Source: Hungatella effluvii | GTDB lineage: Bacteria > Bacillota > Clostridia > Lachnospirales > Lachnospiraceae | DNA length: 64,000 nt | NCBI RefSeq assembly: GCF_003201875.1 | Contig: NZ_QJKD01000010.1 | Location: forward strand, 62,001-126,000 | Direction: 5' to 3' | Part shown: one piece after another, positions 41,607 through 50,932 of the stretch | How the letters are laid out: each line of letters begins with the position of its first letter | Numbering within the stretch: position 1 is the stretch's first letter | Position numbers and translations under genes: made by a program | The notes under the pieces: generated by a model | Seen by the model: the letters and a program-made list of their open reading frames with translations, nothing else | What the model was told of the DNA's origin: nothing | Database searches by the model: none

Positions 41607-42617
41607 TCAGATATCCTTCCAGGCCTTTGGGACGAACAGCTCTTCGAACTTGTCGATGGCGTAGCTGTCGCTCATCCCCGCTATGTAATCGCATACCACG
41701 CGTTCACGGTTTTCGTGGCGTACATCCATCAGATAGTGGTATTCCGCCGGGAGCTTATCCGTATGCTCCATATAATAGTTAAACAGCATCACAATGAGAT
41801 GCTGCGCCTTTCCTTCCTCCGCCTTGGGTACGTCGCTCCGGTATACGTTCTCAAACATCCAGGTGCGAAGCCCCTGCATGGCTTCCTCCATGTGGGGGGA
41901 CATGATAATCTCCGGTTTCTCATAGCTGTTTCGGATAATATCATGTATCAGGTTATTCAGGCGTTCCCGCACGCTGTGCCCGAGAATCTCCGTATAGTAC
42001 TCCGGCAGATCTTCCTCCACAAACATCCTGGCGCGGATTGCATCATCGATATCGTGATTGATGTAGGCGATCTTATCGGAAAGCCGTACAATCTTTCCTT
42101 CCAGCGTGGATGGGCTTCCGCTCGTTCTGTGGTTTAGGATGCCGTCGCGCACTTCCCAGGTTAAATTAAGGCCTCTTCCATTCTTTTCCAGAACCTCCAC
42201 AACCCGGACACTCTGCCGGTAGTGGGCAAAGCCTTCCGAACAGATCTTGTTCAGGACCGCTTCCCCTGAATGGCCGAAGGGCGTATGCCCGAGATCGTGC
42301 CCCAGTGCGATGGCCTCAGTCAGATCCTCGTTCATGCGCAGCGCCCTGGCAATGGTCCTTGCGATCTGAGATACTTCAAGGGTATGGGTAAGGCGCGTCC
42401 GGTAGTGGTCGCCTTCCGGCGCCAGAAAGACCTGCGTCTTATGCTTCAGCCTGCGAAATGTCTTACAGTGGATAATCCGGTCCCGGTCACGCTGATAGAC
42501 GGGCCGTATATCACACGGTTCTTCCTCCCTTTCCCTTCCTCTCGAATTCCTGCTGAGTGAGGCGTAAGGGCTTAAAGCTTCTGCTTCCCAGGATTCCGTG
42601 GATTCCCTGATATTCAT
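41607..42617 (-). CDS. dgt: Deoxyguanosinetriphosphate triphosphohydrolase-like protein
   Basis: This 336-residue HD-domain enzyme has CDIRPVYQRDRDRIIHCKTFRRLKHKTQVF, RTRLTHTLEVSQIARTIAR (first His), and HDLGHTPFGHSGE (HD pair), as in dGTPases. It hydrolyses dNTPs to nucleosides and triphosphate. First gene of the replication/transcription operon. An AT-rich region (42618-42780) upstream contains a TATAAT (minus strand, 42727-42722). Confidence 0.9.
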   Translation of the reverse strand: MNIRESTESWEAEALSPYASLSRNSRGREREEEPCDIRPVYQRDRDRIIHCKTFRRLKHKTQVFLAPEGDHYRTRLTHTLEVSQIARTIARALRMNEDLTEAIALGHDLGHTPFGHSGEAVLNKICSEGFAHYRQSVRVVEVLEKNGRGLNLTWEVRDGILNHRTSGSPSTLEGKIVRLSDKIAYINHDIDDAIRARMFVEEDLPEYYTEILGHSVRERLNNLIHDIIRNSYEKPEIIMSPHMEEAMQGLRTWMFENVYRSDVPKAEEGKAQHLIVMLFNYYMEHTDKLPAEYHYLMDVRHENRERVVCDYIAGMSDSYAIDKFEELFVPKAWKDI

Positions 42618-42887
42618 GTGTCACATCCTTTCAATTGGTTTGTTTCTCTCCTCGCTCCGTAATTTCACGAGTACACTGACGTGGCTTTATTCTGTTAAAT
42701 AAATACCCAAAGTTATGTTACATTATATCATATTTTCAGTAACTTTAATACCCTATATTTAAACTTTTGGATTTTTGGGATTTTAGATTTTTACTTCCTG
42801 TTTTTGCAAAGAGGCGGCGGAGGACAGGGAAAGGGCGGATCATGCGATCCGCCCTTTCCCTGCTGCTTTCCTGCTGTTACAGTTACT
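42618..42887. other. Intergenic region with a 16-bp perfect hairpin
   Basis: The left half is AT-rich leader of dgt. At 42826-42861 a perfect 16-bp stem with ATGC loop (AGGGAAAGGGCGGATC / GATCCGCCCTTTCCCT) lies after the lpdA stop. It has no clean T-run, so it may be a transcription terminator of unusual type or an RNA 3'-end stabiliser. No open reading frame seen. Confidence 0.6.
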
Positions 42888-44264
42888 TTAAATTATTAAT
42901 GATTCTGCAGCCTCTCCGATTCCTTCACAGAAGGTTGGATGGGGCATGATGACGGCCGCCAGATCTTCAGCCGTCAAGCGTTTTGAAATGGCCAGTTCCA
43001 GTTCGCCGATCATATCGGTTGCTCTGGCGCACATCAGCTGGGCGCCCAGGATACGGCCGGTCTCCTTTTCGGAAACTATTTTTAAGAAGCCGCGGTCCTG
43101 CATGGACAGGACGGACTTACCATTTACGGACATGATGTATTTTCCTGTGACGGTATCGATGCCGGCGGCTTTTGCCTCGTCAGCGGTGAGGCCTGCGCAG
43201 GCGATCTCCGGATCGGTGTACACGCAGGAGGGAATGACGGTCATGTCTTTTCCCTTCAGCTCCGGGAACATGGCGGAAGCTGCCTGACAGCCCTCTGCCG
43301 TAGCCACGTGGGCAAGGCAGACGCCTCCGATAAGGTCTCCAACGGCGTAAATGCCGGGTACCGAGGTTTCATAGCGCTCGTTTACCAGGACACGGCCCCG
43401 CTCCATTTCGATGCGTTCCTGCATGTCTTCCGAGAACAGACCGCGGCTTAATGGACGGCGGCCGACGGCTGACAGAATCAGCGCGGCCGGGGCTTCATAA
43501 GTTCTTTCTTTTTCCGTATAGCGGCAGAGATACGTTCCGTCTCCCATCTTTTCGACGGAGGAAACCGTAGCTCCGGTATGAATGTCTACGCCGCGTTTTT
43601 TCATAATCATCTTTAAATTCTGGGAAATCTCCTTGTCCATACCGGGCAGGATCTTATCCATGGCTTCCAGTACCGTGACCTGACATCCCAGGTCGTTATA
43701 GACAGTAGCGAACTCCATTCCGATGACTCCGCCGCCAATGATCACGAGGCGGTCCGGAACACACTCCTCCTCCAGCATCTGGGTGCTGTTTTTCACGCCT
43801 GGTAAGTCCATGCCCGGAATGGGAAGGGACGAAGGCTCGGAGCCTGCTGCCAGCAGAATATAATCTGCGGTTACTTCTTCCTCACCCGGCATTACTTTCA
43901 CTAAGTGTTCTCCGCACACTACGCCGGTACCCCGGTATAGATCGACCTTTGCGGCGGCCAGCTGCTTCTCGATGCCGGCACGCAATTCTTCCACCACGGC
44001 GTCTTTGCGTTTCTTCAGTTCCTCCATGGATACGCGCAGGCCTTCCGTATGGAGGCCGGCGGCCTCTGTCTTCTTCACCTCCCGGTAAAGGCCGGTGGTG
44101 TGGAGATACGTTTTCGTAGGAATGCATCCGCAGTTTAAACAGGTGCCTCCCACATGGGACCGTTCGATCACGGCCGTTCTTTTTCCCGCCTTCGACGCGT
44201 AAAGGGCCGTCATATAGCCGCCTGGCCCCGCGCCGATTACGACGAGATCATAATGTTTTTCCAT
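42888..44264 (-). CDS. lpdA: Dihydrolipoyl dehydrogenase (glycine cleavage L protein)
   Basis: This 458-residue FAD enzyme has the FAD fingerprint GAGPGGYMTALYASKAGK, the redox disulfide GGTCLNCGCIPTK, NAD-binding GGGVIGMEFATVYNDLG, GIYAVGDL and the C-terminal catalytic MPHPTFCEG. It has no N-terminal lipoyl domain. It reoxidises the lipoyl group of GcvH and is the last gene of the glycine cleavage operon, 52 bases after lplA. Confidence 0.95.
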   Translation of the reverse strand: MEKHYDLVVIGAGPGGYMTALYASKAGKRTAVIERSHVGGTCLNCGCIPTKTYLHTTGLYREVKKTEAAGLHTEGLRVSMEELKKRKDAVVEELRAGIEKQLAAAKVDLYRGTGVVCGEHLVKVMPGEEEVTADYILLAAGSEPSSLPIPGMDLPGVKNSTQMLEEECVPDRLVIIGGGVIGMEFATVYNDLGCQVTVLEAMDKILPGMDKEISQNLKMIMKKRGVDIHTGATVSSVEKMGDGTYLCRYTEKERTYEAPAALILSAVGRRPLSRGLFSEDMQERIEMERGRVLVNERYETSVPGIYAVGDLIGGVCLAHVATAEGCQAASAMFPELKGKDMTVIPSCVYTDPEIACAGLTADEAKAAGIDTVTGKYIMSVNGKSVLSMQDRGFLKIVSEKETGRILGAQLMCARATDMIGELELAISKRLTAEDLAAVIMPHPTFCEGIGEAAESLII

Positions 44265-44316
44265 CCAATCCTCCTGTTCTCTCAGGCGCGTCTGCGAATC
44301 GACGGCACAGCAGACA

Positions 44317-45312
44317 CTACATCATATCGCAGACCAGATCCTGTAAATCCTGCCGCATCGCCTCCTGAACCGGAGTGCCGCAGGACAGGGCTGAAAAACG
44401 ATCTGCTGCTGCCTTTCTGTTCCAGATCATGCCGGTCAGAATCTCTTCCGCGGCTTTGATAAAGTCCGTATCCAGGGCGTCGGACCAGATCTTTCCTTCC
44501 TGGACACGCCCCTCTTCCACATGAACCAGCACCTGGGCCTCCCCCCAGGAAAAACGGGCGGCGGCTTCGTCGCTGAACGGGATCTTCCTGCCGTATTTCC
44601 ACTCCCAGGAGGCAAACCGCTCCGTCCGCTCCCTTACCTCGTCTTCGCAAAGCCGCTCCGGGGGAAATGGGCCTACAGGAAGGCCGTAGACCTCGCCGAA
44701 GCTTTCCTCCAGGCTGTCTCTCATGCGTCTAACCGTCAGATCCGGCACGAATTCTATCAAATTGGCCACGCGGCTTTTGACGGAATCCACGCTTTTGGAT
44801 TTCAGTTTTTCCCTGGAAACGTTTAGATAGCGGGCCATCTCTTCTTTGTCCACGGAGAGCAGAATCGTCCCGTGATGATAGCAGAGGTCCCCGGTCTCGT
44901 AGTATGCGTTGCCGGAAAATTTGCGGCCATCCACTGTGATATCATTGCGGCCGGTCCGTTCCGCGTTTACACCCAGCTTCCCCGCCGCCCTTAAGATGAC
45001 TTCCGTCTGGTTTGTGACATCGTAGTTATCTTTTCTTGTGATGAAGGTAAAATTTAAATTTCCCAGGTCGTGGAACACGGCGCCGCCTCCCGACAGCCGT
45101 CTCACCAGATGACCTCCGGCGGCCTCCAGTTCCTCTCTGCGGCACTCCTTCCATGCGTTCTGATTCCTGCCTATGACCACGGTTTTTTCATTCTGCCACA
45201 GGTAGAGAATGCATTCCTCTTCTTCCACATGGTAAAGCAAATACTCCTCCATGCCGAAATTGGGATAGGGGTATGACCCCGGCCCCAGGGCCAGGGTCAG
45301 TCGGCGGATCAC
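44317..45312 (-). CDS. lplA: Lipoate-protein ligase
   Basis: This 331-residue enzyme has the LplA signature RRLSGGGAVFHDLGNLNFTFI, the catalytic Lys in GRKFSGNAYYE and HHGTILLSVD, followed by the C-terminal accessory domain (from about 245). It attaches lipoate to proteins; here its natural target is GcvH, encoded in the same operon. It starts within the stop codon overlap (ATGA) of gcvPB. Confidence 0.94.
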   Translation of the reverse strand: MIRRLTLALGPGSYPYPNFGMEEYLLYHVEEEECILYLWQNEKTVVIGRNQNAWKECRREELEAAGGHLVRRLSGGGAVFHDLGNLNFTFITRKDNYDVTNQTEVILRAAGKLGVNAERTGRNDITVDGRKFSGNAYYETGDLCYHHGTILLSVDKEEMARYLNVSREKLKSKSVDSVKSRVANLIEFVPDLTVRRMRDSLEESFGEVYGLPVGPFPPERLCEDEVRERTERFASWEWKYGRKIPFSDEAAARFSWGEAQVLVHVEEGRVQEGKIWSDALDTDFIKAAEEILTGMIWNRKAAADRFSALSCGTPVQEAMRQDLQDLVCDMM

Positions 45313-46763
45313 GCCTCTTCCCCCTCTGCGATTTCCTCCCCGAATGCGTAATGCAGCTTTGGATTTCTGGCCGCATTTACTTCATCCAGGCGCTTCACCA
45401 TGGTGATGTGGGGGGAGCTCCGGATATATTCGGGATCACGCTTCGCCGTCTCATAGATCTCGTGGAACACGGCGATCAGTTCATCTAAGTTCTCCTTTGA
45501 TTCCGTCTCCGTCGGCTCCACCATCAGGGCCTCGTGGACAATCAGCGGGAAGTACATGGTCGGCGGATGGATTCCATGATCTAAAAGGGCCTTGGCGATA
45601 TCCATGGCCGTCACGTCCATCTCTTCCTTTTCCTGCTCCAGACTCATGACGAACTCATGCATGCACGTCTGTTTAAACGGCATATGGTAATAGTCTGACA
45701 GCTTTACCCTGACGTAATTGGCATTTAACACCGCGTTTTTACAGGCGTCGGCAATGCCGTCGGGGCCCAGCGTCAACACGTAAGAGAGCGCCTTCACCAC
45801 CACCAGGAAGTTTCCGTAGAATTCCTTAACCATGCCGATGGATTTTTCATAGGGCTCCATGCAAAGCGCGCCGTCCCGTTCCACCACCTTCTGTCCCGGC
45901 AGGAACGGTTCCAGGAAACGCTTGCAGCCCACCGGACCGCTTCCGGGTCCGCCGCCGCCGTGAGGCGTGGAAAATGTCTTGTGCAGATTCAAATGAACCA
46001 CGTCAAAGCCCATATCTCCCGGCCGTGTGATTCCCATTACCGCATTTAAGTTCGCTCCGTCGTAATAGCAGAGGCCGCCTGCATCGTGGACGATCTTTGT
46101 GATCTCCAGAATGTTGGGATCAAAGAGTCCCACTGTATTGGGATTCGTCAGCATGAGGCCTGCCGTGTCTTCTCCGACAGCACCCCGAAGCTTCTCTAAA
46201 TCCACAAGTCCGTCGGCTGTGGATGGAATATTGATTACCTTGTAGCCGGCCATGGTTGCACTGGCCGGATTCGTCCCATGGGCGGAGTCCGGAACAATGA
46301 TCTTCGTCCGTTTCTCATCCCCGCGGCTCTCGTGCCAGGCACGAATCAGCAGAAGTCCCGTGAATTCGCCGTGGGCGCCGGCCGCAGGCTGGAACGTCAT
46401 GCTGTCCATTCCTGTTATCTCACAGAATATTTCCTCCGATGTCTTTAAGACCTCCAAGGCGCCCTGAACGGTGGTTTCTGGCTGCAGCGGATGAATTCCT
46501 GTAAATCCGGGGAGCCCGGCGATCTCATCATTGATCTTTGGATTGTATTTCATGGTACAGGAACCAAGGGGATAACAGCCGTCGTTGACACCGTGGGTCG
46601 CTTTGGCCAGTTCCGTATAATGGCGGCTTATGTCATTTTCAGATACCTCGGGAAGGCGCAGCGGAAGCGCTCTTGTGCACTCCGGCATCACATAAGGCAC
46701 GTCGGAGGGCGGCAGAATCTGGCAGTGACGTCCGTTTACACTTCGTTCAAATATCAGTTTCAT
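45309..46763 (-). CDS. gcvPB: Glycine dehydrogenase (decarboxylating), subunit 2
   Basis: This 484-residue PLP subunit has FQPAAGAHGEFTGLLLIRAWHESRG, MLTNPNTVGLFDPNILEIT and the PLP-lysine loop NLHKTFSTPHGGGGPGSGPVG. With GcvPA it forms the P protein that decarboxylates glycine and passes aminomethyl to lipoyl-GcvH. Start at 46763 has GGAGG nearby; a longer frame is rejected. It overlaps gcvPA by four bases. Confidence 0.96.
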   Translation of the reverse strand: MKLIFERSVNGRHCQILPPSDVPYVMPECTRALPLRLPEVSENDISRHYTELAKATHGVNDGCYPLGSCTMKYNPKINDEIAGLPGFTGIHPLQPETTVQGALEVLKTSEEIFCEITGMDSMTFQPAAGAHGEFTGLLLIRAWHESRGDEKRTKIIVPDSAHGTNPASATMAGYKVINIPSTADGLVDLEKLRGAVGEDTAGLMLTNPNTVGLFDPNILEITKIVHDAGGLCYYDGANLNAVMGITRPGDMGFDVVHLNLHKTFSTPHGGGGPGSGPVGCKRFLEPFLPGQKVVERDGALCMEPYEKSIGMVKEFYGNFLVVVKALSYVLTLGPDGIADACKNAVLNANYVRVKLSDYYHMPFKQTCMHEFVMSLEQEKEEMDVTAMDIAKALLDHGIHPPTMYFPLIVHEALMVEPTETESKENLDELIAVFHEIYETAKRDPEYIRSSPHITMVKRLDEVNAARNPKLHYAFGEEIAEGEEA

Positions 46764-48079
46764 GCGCAGCACACCTCCTTTACGAGATCGGCCAGACGGT
46801 CCATCTCCTCCTTCGTATTCATCTCCGTGGTACACCAGAGCATGCGTCCGCCTGGCAGAGGCAGACCGCCTAAGTAACCTTCTTCCTCCAGTTTGGCGGA
46901 CAACCGCGCTGTATCTGCCGGGCAGTCTGTCACGAACTCGTGGAAAAATGGCTTGTCATAGACCGGACTTAAACCGGCTGCTCTTAGCTTTTCTCTTAAA
47001 TAATGGGCTTTCGAGGTGCACTGGAGCGCCGCCTCCCGAAGTCCCTCCGGCCCCATGGCCGATAAATAGACCGAGGCTGTCAGCGCGCAGAGCGCCTGGT
47101 TGGAACAGATGTTGCTGCTGGCTTTTTCCCGGCGGATGTGCTGTTCTCTCGCCTGAAGCGTCAGGACAAAGCCCCTCTTTCCGTCGGAATCAACCGTTTC
47201 CCCCACGATACGTCCGGGCAGCTTCCTCATCATATCCCGCGTGGTCGCCATAAATCCCAGGTAAGGACCGCCAAATGCCATCGGAAGCCCCAGCGGCTGT
47301 CCCTCTCCCACCGCAATATCGGCGCCGCATTCGGCCGGGGTCTGTAAAACCGCCATGGAGATGGGATTACAGCCGGCAATCAGCTTGGCTCCGGCTCCGT
47401 GAACCAGTTCCGCCATGGCCGTGACATCCTCCAGAATCCCATAGTAATTGGGCTGCTGTACATAGAAACAGGCCGTCGTCTCATCAAGCATCTCCTTAAG
47501 CGCCTCCAAATCAACGCTTCCGTCCTTTGAAGGAACCAGTTCCACGTGGGCGCCTCTGCCGTGGCAGTACGTCTCCATGGCCGCCAGCACATCCGGATTA
47601 GCCGTGTCCGCCGCCAGGACTCTGACTCTCTTCCGTTCCCGGCACATGAATACACTCTCCGCGGCGGCTGAAGCTCCATCGTAGACCGACGCGTTGGCCG
47701 CGTCCATGCCGGTCAGTTCACAGATCATGGTCTGGTACTCGAAGATAGCCTGTAAATTTCCCTGGCTGATCTCCGCCTGATACGGCGTATAGGCGGTGAC
47801 AAACTCTTCTTTGGAGACCACTTCCTTAACTATGGCCGATATGTAGTGGCGGTACGCCCCCGCTCCGCGGAACACGTGGTCAAACACACGGTTTTTTCCC
47901 GCCAAAGACTCCATCTGCCTGCGCAGTTCAAGCTCTGATTTACCCTCCGGTATGGAGAGCCGCCCCTTTAACTTCACTGAATCCGGCACACAGCCGAACA
48001 GATCATCGTAATCTTTATAACCGATTTCATCGAGCATCGCCTTCTGCTGATGATCGGTACTGGATAAGTAAGACCCCAT
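46760..48079 (-). CDS. gcvPA: Glycine dehydrogenase (decarboxylating), subunit 1
   Basis: This 439-residue subunit of the split P protein has MLDEIGYKDYDDLFGCVPDSVK, the GAGAYRHYISAIVKEVVSKEEFVTAYTPYQAEISQG segment and TGMDAANASVYDGASAAAE. Split gcvPA/gcvPB is typical of Firmicutes. The ATG at 48079 has AAGGAG with good spacing; the ATG two codons earlier is too close. Confidence 0.95.
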   Translation of the reverse strand: MGSYLSSTDHQQKAMLDEIGYKDYDDLFGCVPDSVKLKGRLSIPEGKSELELRRQMESLAGKNRVFDHVFRGAGAYRHYISAIVKEVVSKEEFVTAYTPYQAEISQGNLQAIFEYQTMICELTGMDAANASVYDGASAAAESVFMCRERKRVRVLAADTANPDVLAAMETYCHGRGAHVELVPSKDGSVDLEALKEMLDETTACFYVQQPNYYGILEDVTAMAELVHGAGAKLIAGCNPISMAVLQTPAECGADIAVGEGQPLGLPMAFGGPYLGFMATTRDMMRKLPGRIVGETVDSDGKRGFVLTLQAREQHIRREKASSNICSNQALCALTASVYLSAMGPEGLREAALQCTSKAHYLREKLRAAGLSPVYDKPFFHEFVTDCPADTARLSAKLEEEGYLGGLPLPGGRMLWCTTEMNTKEEMDRLADLVKEVCCA

Positions 48080-48121
48080 TTGCATTCTCCTTTTGCCATC
48101 TTAGAACTGCATCTAACGTTC

Positions 48122-48496
48122 TTATTCTTTGACGAACTCCTCGTATTCCTCCGCACTCATCAGCTCTTCCTGATCCCCAATATCGGATACACGGATCATC
48201 CATGCACCGTACGGATCGGAATTGATGCTTTCCGGACTGTCCAGCAAGTCTTCGTTTATTTCCGCAACCACGCCGGTGATCGGGGAATAGACATCGGAAA
48301 CTGCCTTTACGGACTCCACATCGCCGAACGCCTCGCCTGCCGTCACCTCATCCTCCGGCTCAGGAAGATTAACGAATACGAGATCTCCCATCTGATCCTG
48401 TGCATAGTCTGTCATACCGATTCTGGCTGAGCCATCCTCTAAAAATTCGACCCACTCGTGAGATTTTGCATACTTTAAATTTTCTGGATATGTCAT
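48122..48496 (-). CDS. gcvH: Glycine cleavage H protein
   Basis: This 124-residue lipoyl carrier starts MTYPENLKYAKSHEWVEF and has the lipoyl-lysine motif DVESVKAVSDVYSPITG (Lys near residue 61). It shuttles the aminomethyl group between P, T and L proteins. GGAGG precedes the ATG at 48496. Lipoate is attached by the LplA of the same operon. Confidence 0.96.
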   Translation of the reverse strand: MTYPENLKYAKSHEWVEFLEDGSARIGMTDYAQDQMGDLVFVNLPEPEDEVTAGEAFGDVESVKAVSDVYSPITGVVAEINEDLLDSPESINSDPYGAWMIRVSDIGDQEELMSAEEYEEFVKE

Positions 48497-48538
48497 TGTT
48501 TTTTCCTCCATATTATAATTTATATTTTCGTGGAATAT

Positions 48539-49627
48539 CTATTTCGTTCTTTTGTAGAAAGGAAGTGGAACTACCTCTGCTTCGATCCGGCGCCCTCTTA
48601 CGTCCGCCTCTGCCTTCGTACCGGGCACTGCATACTCTTTCTTTACCAAAGCCATGGCAACCGGGCATTTTAAGTAAGGAACGTGGGTTCCCGATGTAGT
48701 GATACCGATCTCTTCCCCATTCGCATAGACGGTCTCATGTTCCCGGATAATGCCCCGGCCGGTCACCTTTAAGCCGACTCTCACCCGTGTGGGTTCTCCC
48801 TTTGCTTCGATGGCCGCTTTTCCGATAAAGTCTTCCTTCTTCATCTTCACCGCAAAGGAGAGTCCCGTCTCCAGCGGAGTAATGGTGTCATCCATCTCGT
48901 GGCCGTATAATGGCATGGCCGCTTCCAGTCTCAGCGTGTCTCTGGCTCCCAGTCCGCAGGGAATCAGACCTTCCTCTTTTCCCGCCTCCATCAGTGCCTC
49001 AAAAAGCTCCGGCGCCTTCCCGGCATCCATGTAAAGTTCGTATCCGTCTTCCCCGGTATAACCGGTCTTCGATACGATGCAGCGGATTCCTGCCACCGCA
49101 CGGTCTATAAGGCAGGTGTAATATTTTACCGGCAGATTCTCTTTATCTGTCAGTTTTAGCAGAATCTCTTCCGCCTTCGGGCCCTGAAGCGCCAGCTGGC
49201 CGACTCCCGCCGATATATCCTTCAGCTCGGCGCCGGGGAGCTTATGGGCCATCATCCATGCGAAGTCCTTGTCTTTGTTGGATGCGTTCACCACGATAAA
49301 ATAGTGATTGTCTCTGATCTTGTAAACGATCAGGTCATCCACCACGCCGCCCTCCTCATTGCACATGGGGCTGTATCTGGCCTGGCCGTCCACCATGCTG
49401 GTAAAATCATTGGTCAGCAGATGGTTTAAATTGTCGAGCGCCGCTTCGCCCTCACACAGGATCTCCCCCATATGGGACACGTCGAACAGCCCGCAGGCCG
49501 TCCTAACCGCCATGTGCTCCGCGATCACTCCGGTCCCGTACTGCACCGGCAGAAGAAATCCGGCAAACGGCACCATCTTTCCCCCGTACTTTACATGAGT
49601 ATCATATAAAGTTGTCTTACATTCCAT
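48539..49627 (-). CDS. gcvT: Glycine cleavage T protein (aminomethyltransferase)
   Basis: This 362-residue enzyme has MVPFAGFLLPVQYGTGVIAEHMAVR, LFDVSHMGEI, the catalytic Asp in the LLTNDFTSM segment, CIVSKTGYTGEDGYELYM and ARDTLRLEAAMPLYGHEMDD. It releases ammonia and makes methylene-THF. First gene of the operon, behind the glycine riboswitch; GGAGG before the ATG. Confidence 0.96.
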   Translation of the reverse strand: MECKTTLYDTHVKYGGKMVPFAGFLLPVQYGTGVIAEHMAVRTACGLFDVSHMGEILCEGEAALDNLNHLLTNDFTSMVDGQARYSPMCNEEGGVVDDLIVYKIRDNHYFIVVNASNKDKDFAWMMAHKLPGAELKDISAGVGQLALQGPKAEEILLKLTDKENLPVKYYTCLIDRAVAGIRCIVSKTGYTGEDGYELYMDAGKAPELFEALMEAGKEEGLIPCGLGARDTLRLEAAMPLYGHEMDDTITPLETGLSFAVKMKKEDFIGKAAIEAKGEPTRVRVGLKVTGRGIIREHETVYANGEEIGITTSGTHVPYLKCPVAMALVKKEYAVPGTKAEADVRGRRIEAEVVPLPFYKRTK

Positions 49628-49666
49628 GTTTCCCTACCTCCAATCAAGATCGTTAAATTTTGGACA

Positions 49667-49707
49667 TAAAAAAGGCATACAACAAGAAATAAGAATTGTC
49701 ATATGCC
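49667..49707 (-). terminator. Riboswitch-controlled terminator ahead of gcvT
   Basis: GGCATA (49679-49674 side) and TATGCC (49707-49702 side) with inner TGACAA/TTGT pairs close a stem followed by six T on the minus strand. Glycine binding should favour read-through. Confidence 0.8.
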
Positions 49708-49925
49708 CCGTCTTCGTACCTGAAAGATTACCTTCAGCCGTCGCCGTTCCTTTTCTGATCCAGTCCACGGCTGCTGTGTCCGGTCTGAGGAACATACGGC
49801 TGGAAAGCTGCCTCGTCGGTGGTGTCCATCACCTTTCCAGAGTTTCGTCCAAATCCGGTCCTTTTGCCTGAGAGTTTTTCTCACCTTCGGCTCCGCCAGT
49901 TAAGGCGGTCTCTCCCGAACTCTTC
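49700..49925 (-). promoter_or_regulatory. Glycine riboswitch (tandem, second aptamer divergent)
   Basis: The first aptamer shows CGGGAGAGACCGCC, GGCGGAGCCGAAGGTGAGAAA, ACTCTCAGGCAAAAGGACCG and AACTCTGGA, all core motifs of the gcvT riboswitch. A second core near the 3' end shows CGACGGCTGAAGGTAATC and TTTCAGGTACGAAGACGGGG with weaker matches. It senses glycine and turns on the cleavage operon. Confidence 0.9.
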
Positions 49926-49950
49926 ATCCGAATATTCAATTTACGAGTAA

Positions 49951-49979
49951 AGTATAACATGTATGGCAGGGAGCCGCAA
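49951..49979 (-). promoter_or_regulatory. Promoter of the glycine cleavage operon
   Basis: TTGCGG (49979-49974), 17-bp spacer, TATACT (49956-49951), about 30 bases before the first aptamer. Confidence 0.65.
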
Positions 49980-50071
49980 GCGATTTTTGTGCATATTTTA
50001 CGATTCCGGGGATGACTTCTCTCACCGGTTATGGTAAAATAAAGCCATGAAACGAAAGGGGACTTCTGCAA

Positions 50072-50932
50072 ATGAACAAAAGCAAAACCTTCAGCTACGA
50101 ATACGATGAATATGAAGACGGGACAAAGGGAGCCCACACTCTGATTGATGATCTTCTTGCCGACCCTGATTTTTCCGGACTGACTGAGCTTTCCATAGGA
50201 AACTGGGGCGACTGCTGGGAGGAAAGCTGCCAGCCAATCATCGACGGAATTATTTCACATGCGAAAGAATTTTCCCATATCCGCAGCCTCTTTATCGGAG
50301 ATATGGATTTCGAGGAGTGCGAGGTATCCTGGATCATTCAGGGCAACTATGGCGGCTTATGGGCGGCGCTTCCGGAGCTGACGGAGCTGACCATCAAGGG
50401 AAGCACCGATCTGGAGCTGGGCGCAGTCTCTCATGAGAAACTGGAATCGCTCACCATCATCTGCGGCGGACTTCCGAATTCTGTCATCGAGTCCGTGAAA
50501 AATGCGCGGCTGCCCGGCTTAAAAAAGCTGATTCTCTACATAGGAAGCGATAATTACGGCTTTGAGGGCGACTGTGAGACCATCCGCTCTCTGCTTGACA
50601 CCATGGACTTTCCGAAACTGGAGTATTTAGGGATTGTCGACAGTGAGATGCAGGATGAGATGACGGAAACCGTACTGGGGTGCCGCTATATGGACCAGAT
50701 CCACACACTGGACTTGTCCTGCGGGACTCTGTCTGACAAGGGAGGGGCCCTTTTACTTGAAGCGCTGCCCGCGCATCCCAATATCCAGAAACTGGATGCC
50801 CACTACCATTACTTAAGCACCGGGATGATGCAGCGTCTGGCCGCGCTTCCGATCGAGACGGAGCTGTCCGAACAGAATAAACCGGATAACTACCGCGGCG
50901 AGGTCTGGATGAACGCCATGCTGACAGAATGA
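50072..50932 (+). CDS. STM4015-family leucine-rich-repeat-like protein
   Basis: This 286-residue soluble protein has no signal peptide and shows six irregular leucine-rich units of 25-35 residues (LTELSIGNW, LTELTIKGS, LESLTIICGG, LKKLILYIG, LEYLGIVDSE, IHTLDLSCGTLSDKGGALLLEALP). The N-terminal YEYDEYEDGTKGAHTLIDDLLADPDF stretch and C-terminal EVWMNAMLTE fit the family named after Salmonella STM4015. Such repeats bind proteins; it may present or recognise the substrate of the enzymes encoded next. First gene of the coupled cluster; an AAGGGG site lies ten bases before the ATG, and its stop overlaps the next start (ATGA). Confidence 0.8.
   Translation: MNKSKTFSYEYDEYEDGTKGAHTLIDDLLADPDFSGLTELSIGNWGDCWEESCQPIIDGIISHAKEFSHIRSLFIGDMDFEECEVSWIIQGNYGGLWAALPELTELTIKGSTDLELGAVSHEKLESLTIICGGLPNSVIESVKNARLPGLKKLILYIGSDNYGFEGDCETIRSLLDTMDFPKLEYLGIVDSEMQDEMTETVLGCRYMDQIHTLDLSCGTLSDKGGALLLEALPAHPNIQKLDAHYHYLSTGMMQRLAALPIETELSEQNKPDNYRGEVWMNAMLTE

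Noticed and set aside
42826..42861. Operator palindrome for lpdA or dgt
   Set aside because: The stem lies after the lpdA stop and far from any promoter; an RNA 3' end is more plausible.
46762..47253. Long plus-strand frames inside the gcvP genes
   Set aside because: Antisense shadows of GC-rich coding DNA with no ribosome site and no homology.
49980..50071. A short precursor peptide gene before the STM4015-like gene
   Set aside because: The 90 bases contain no frame with ribosome site and start codon; only the leader of the cluster is visible.
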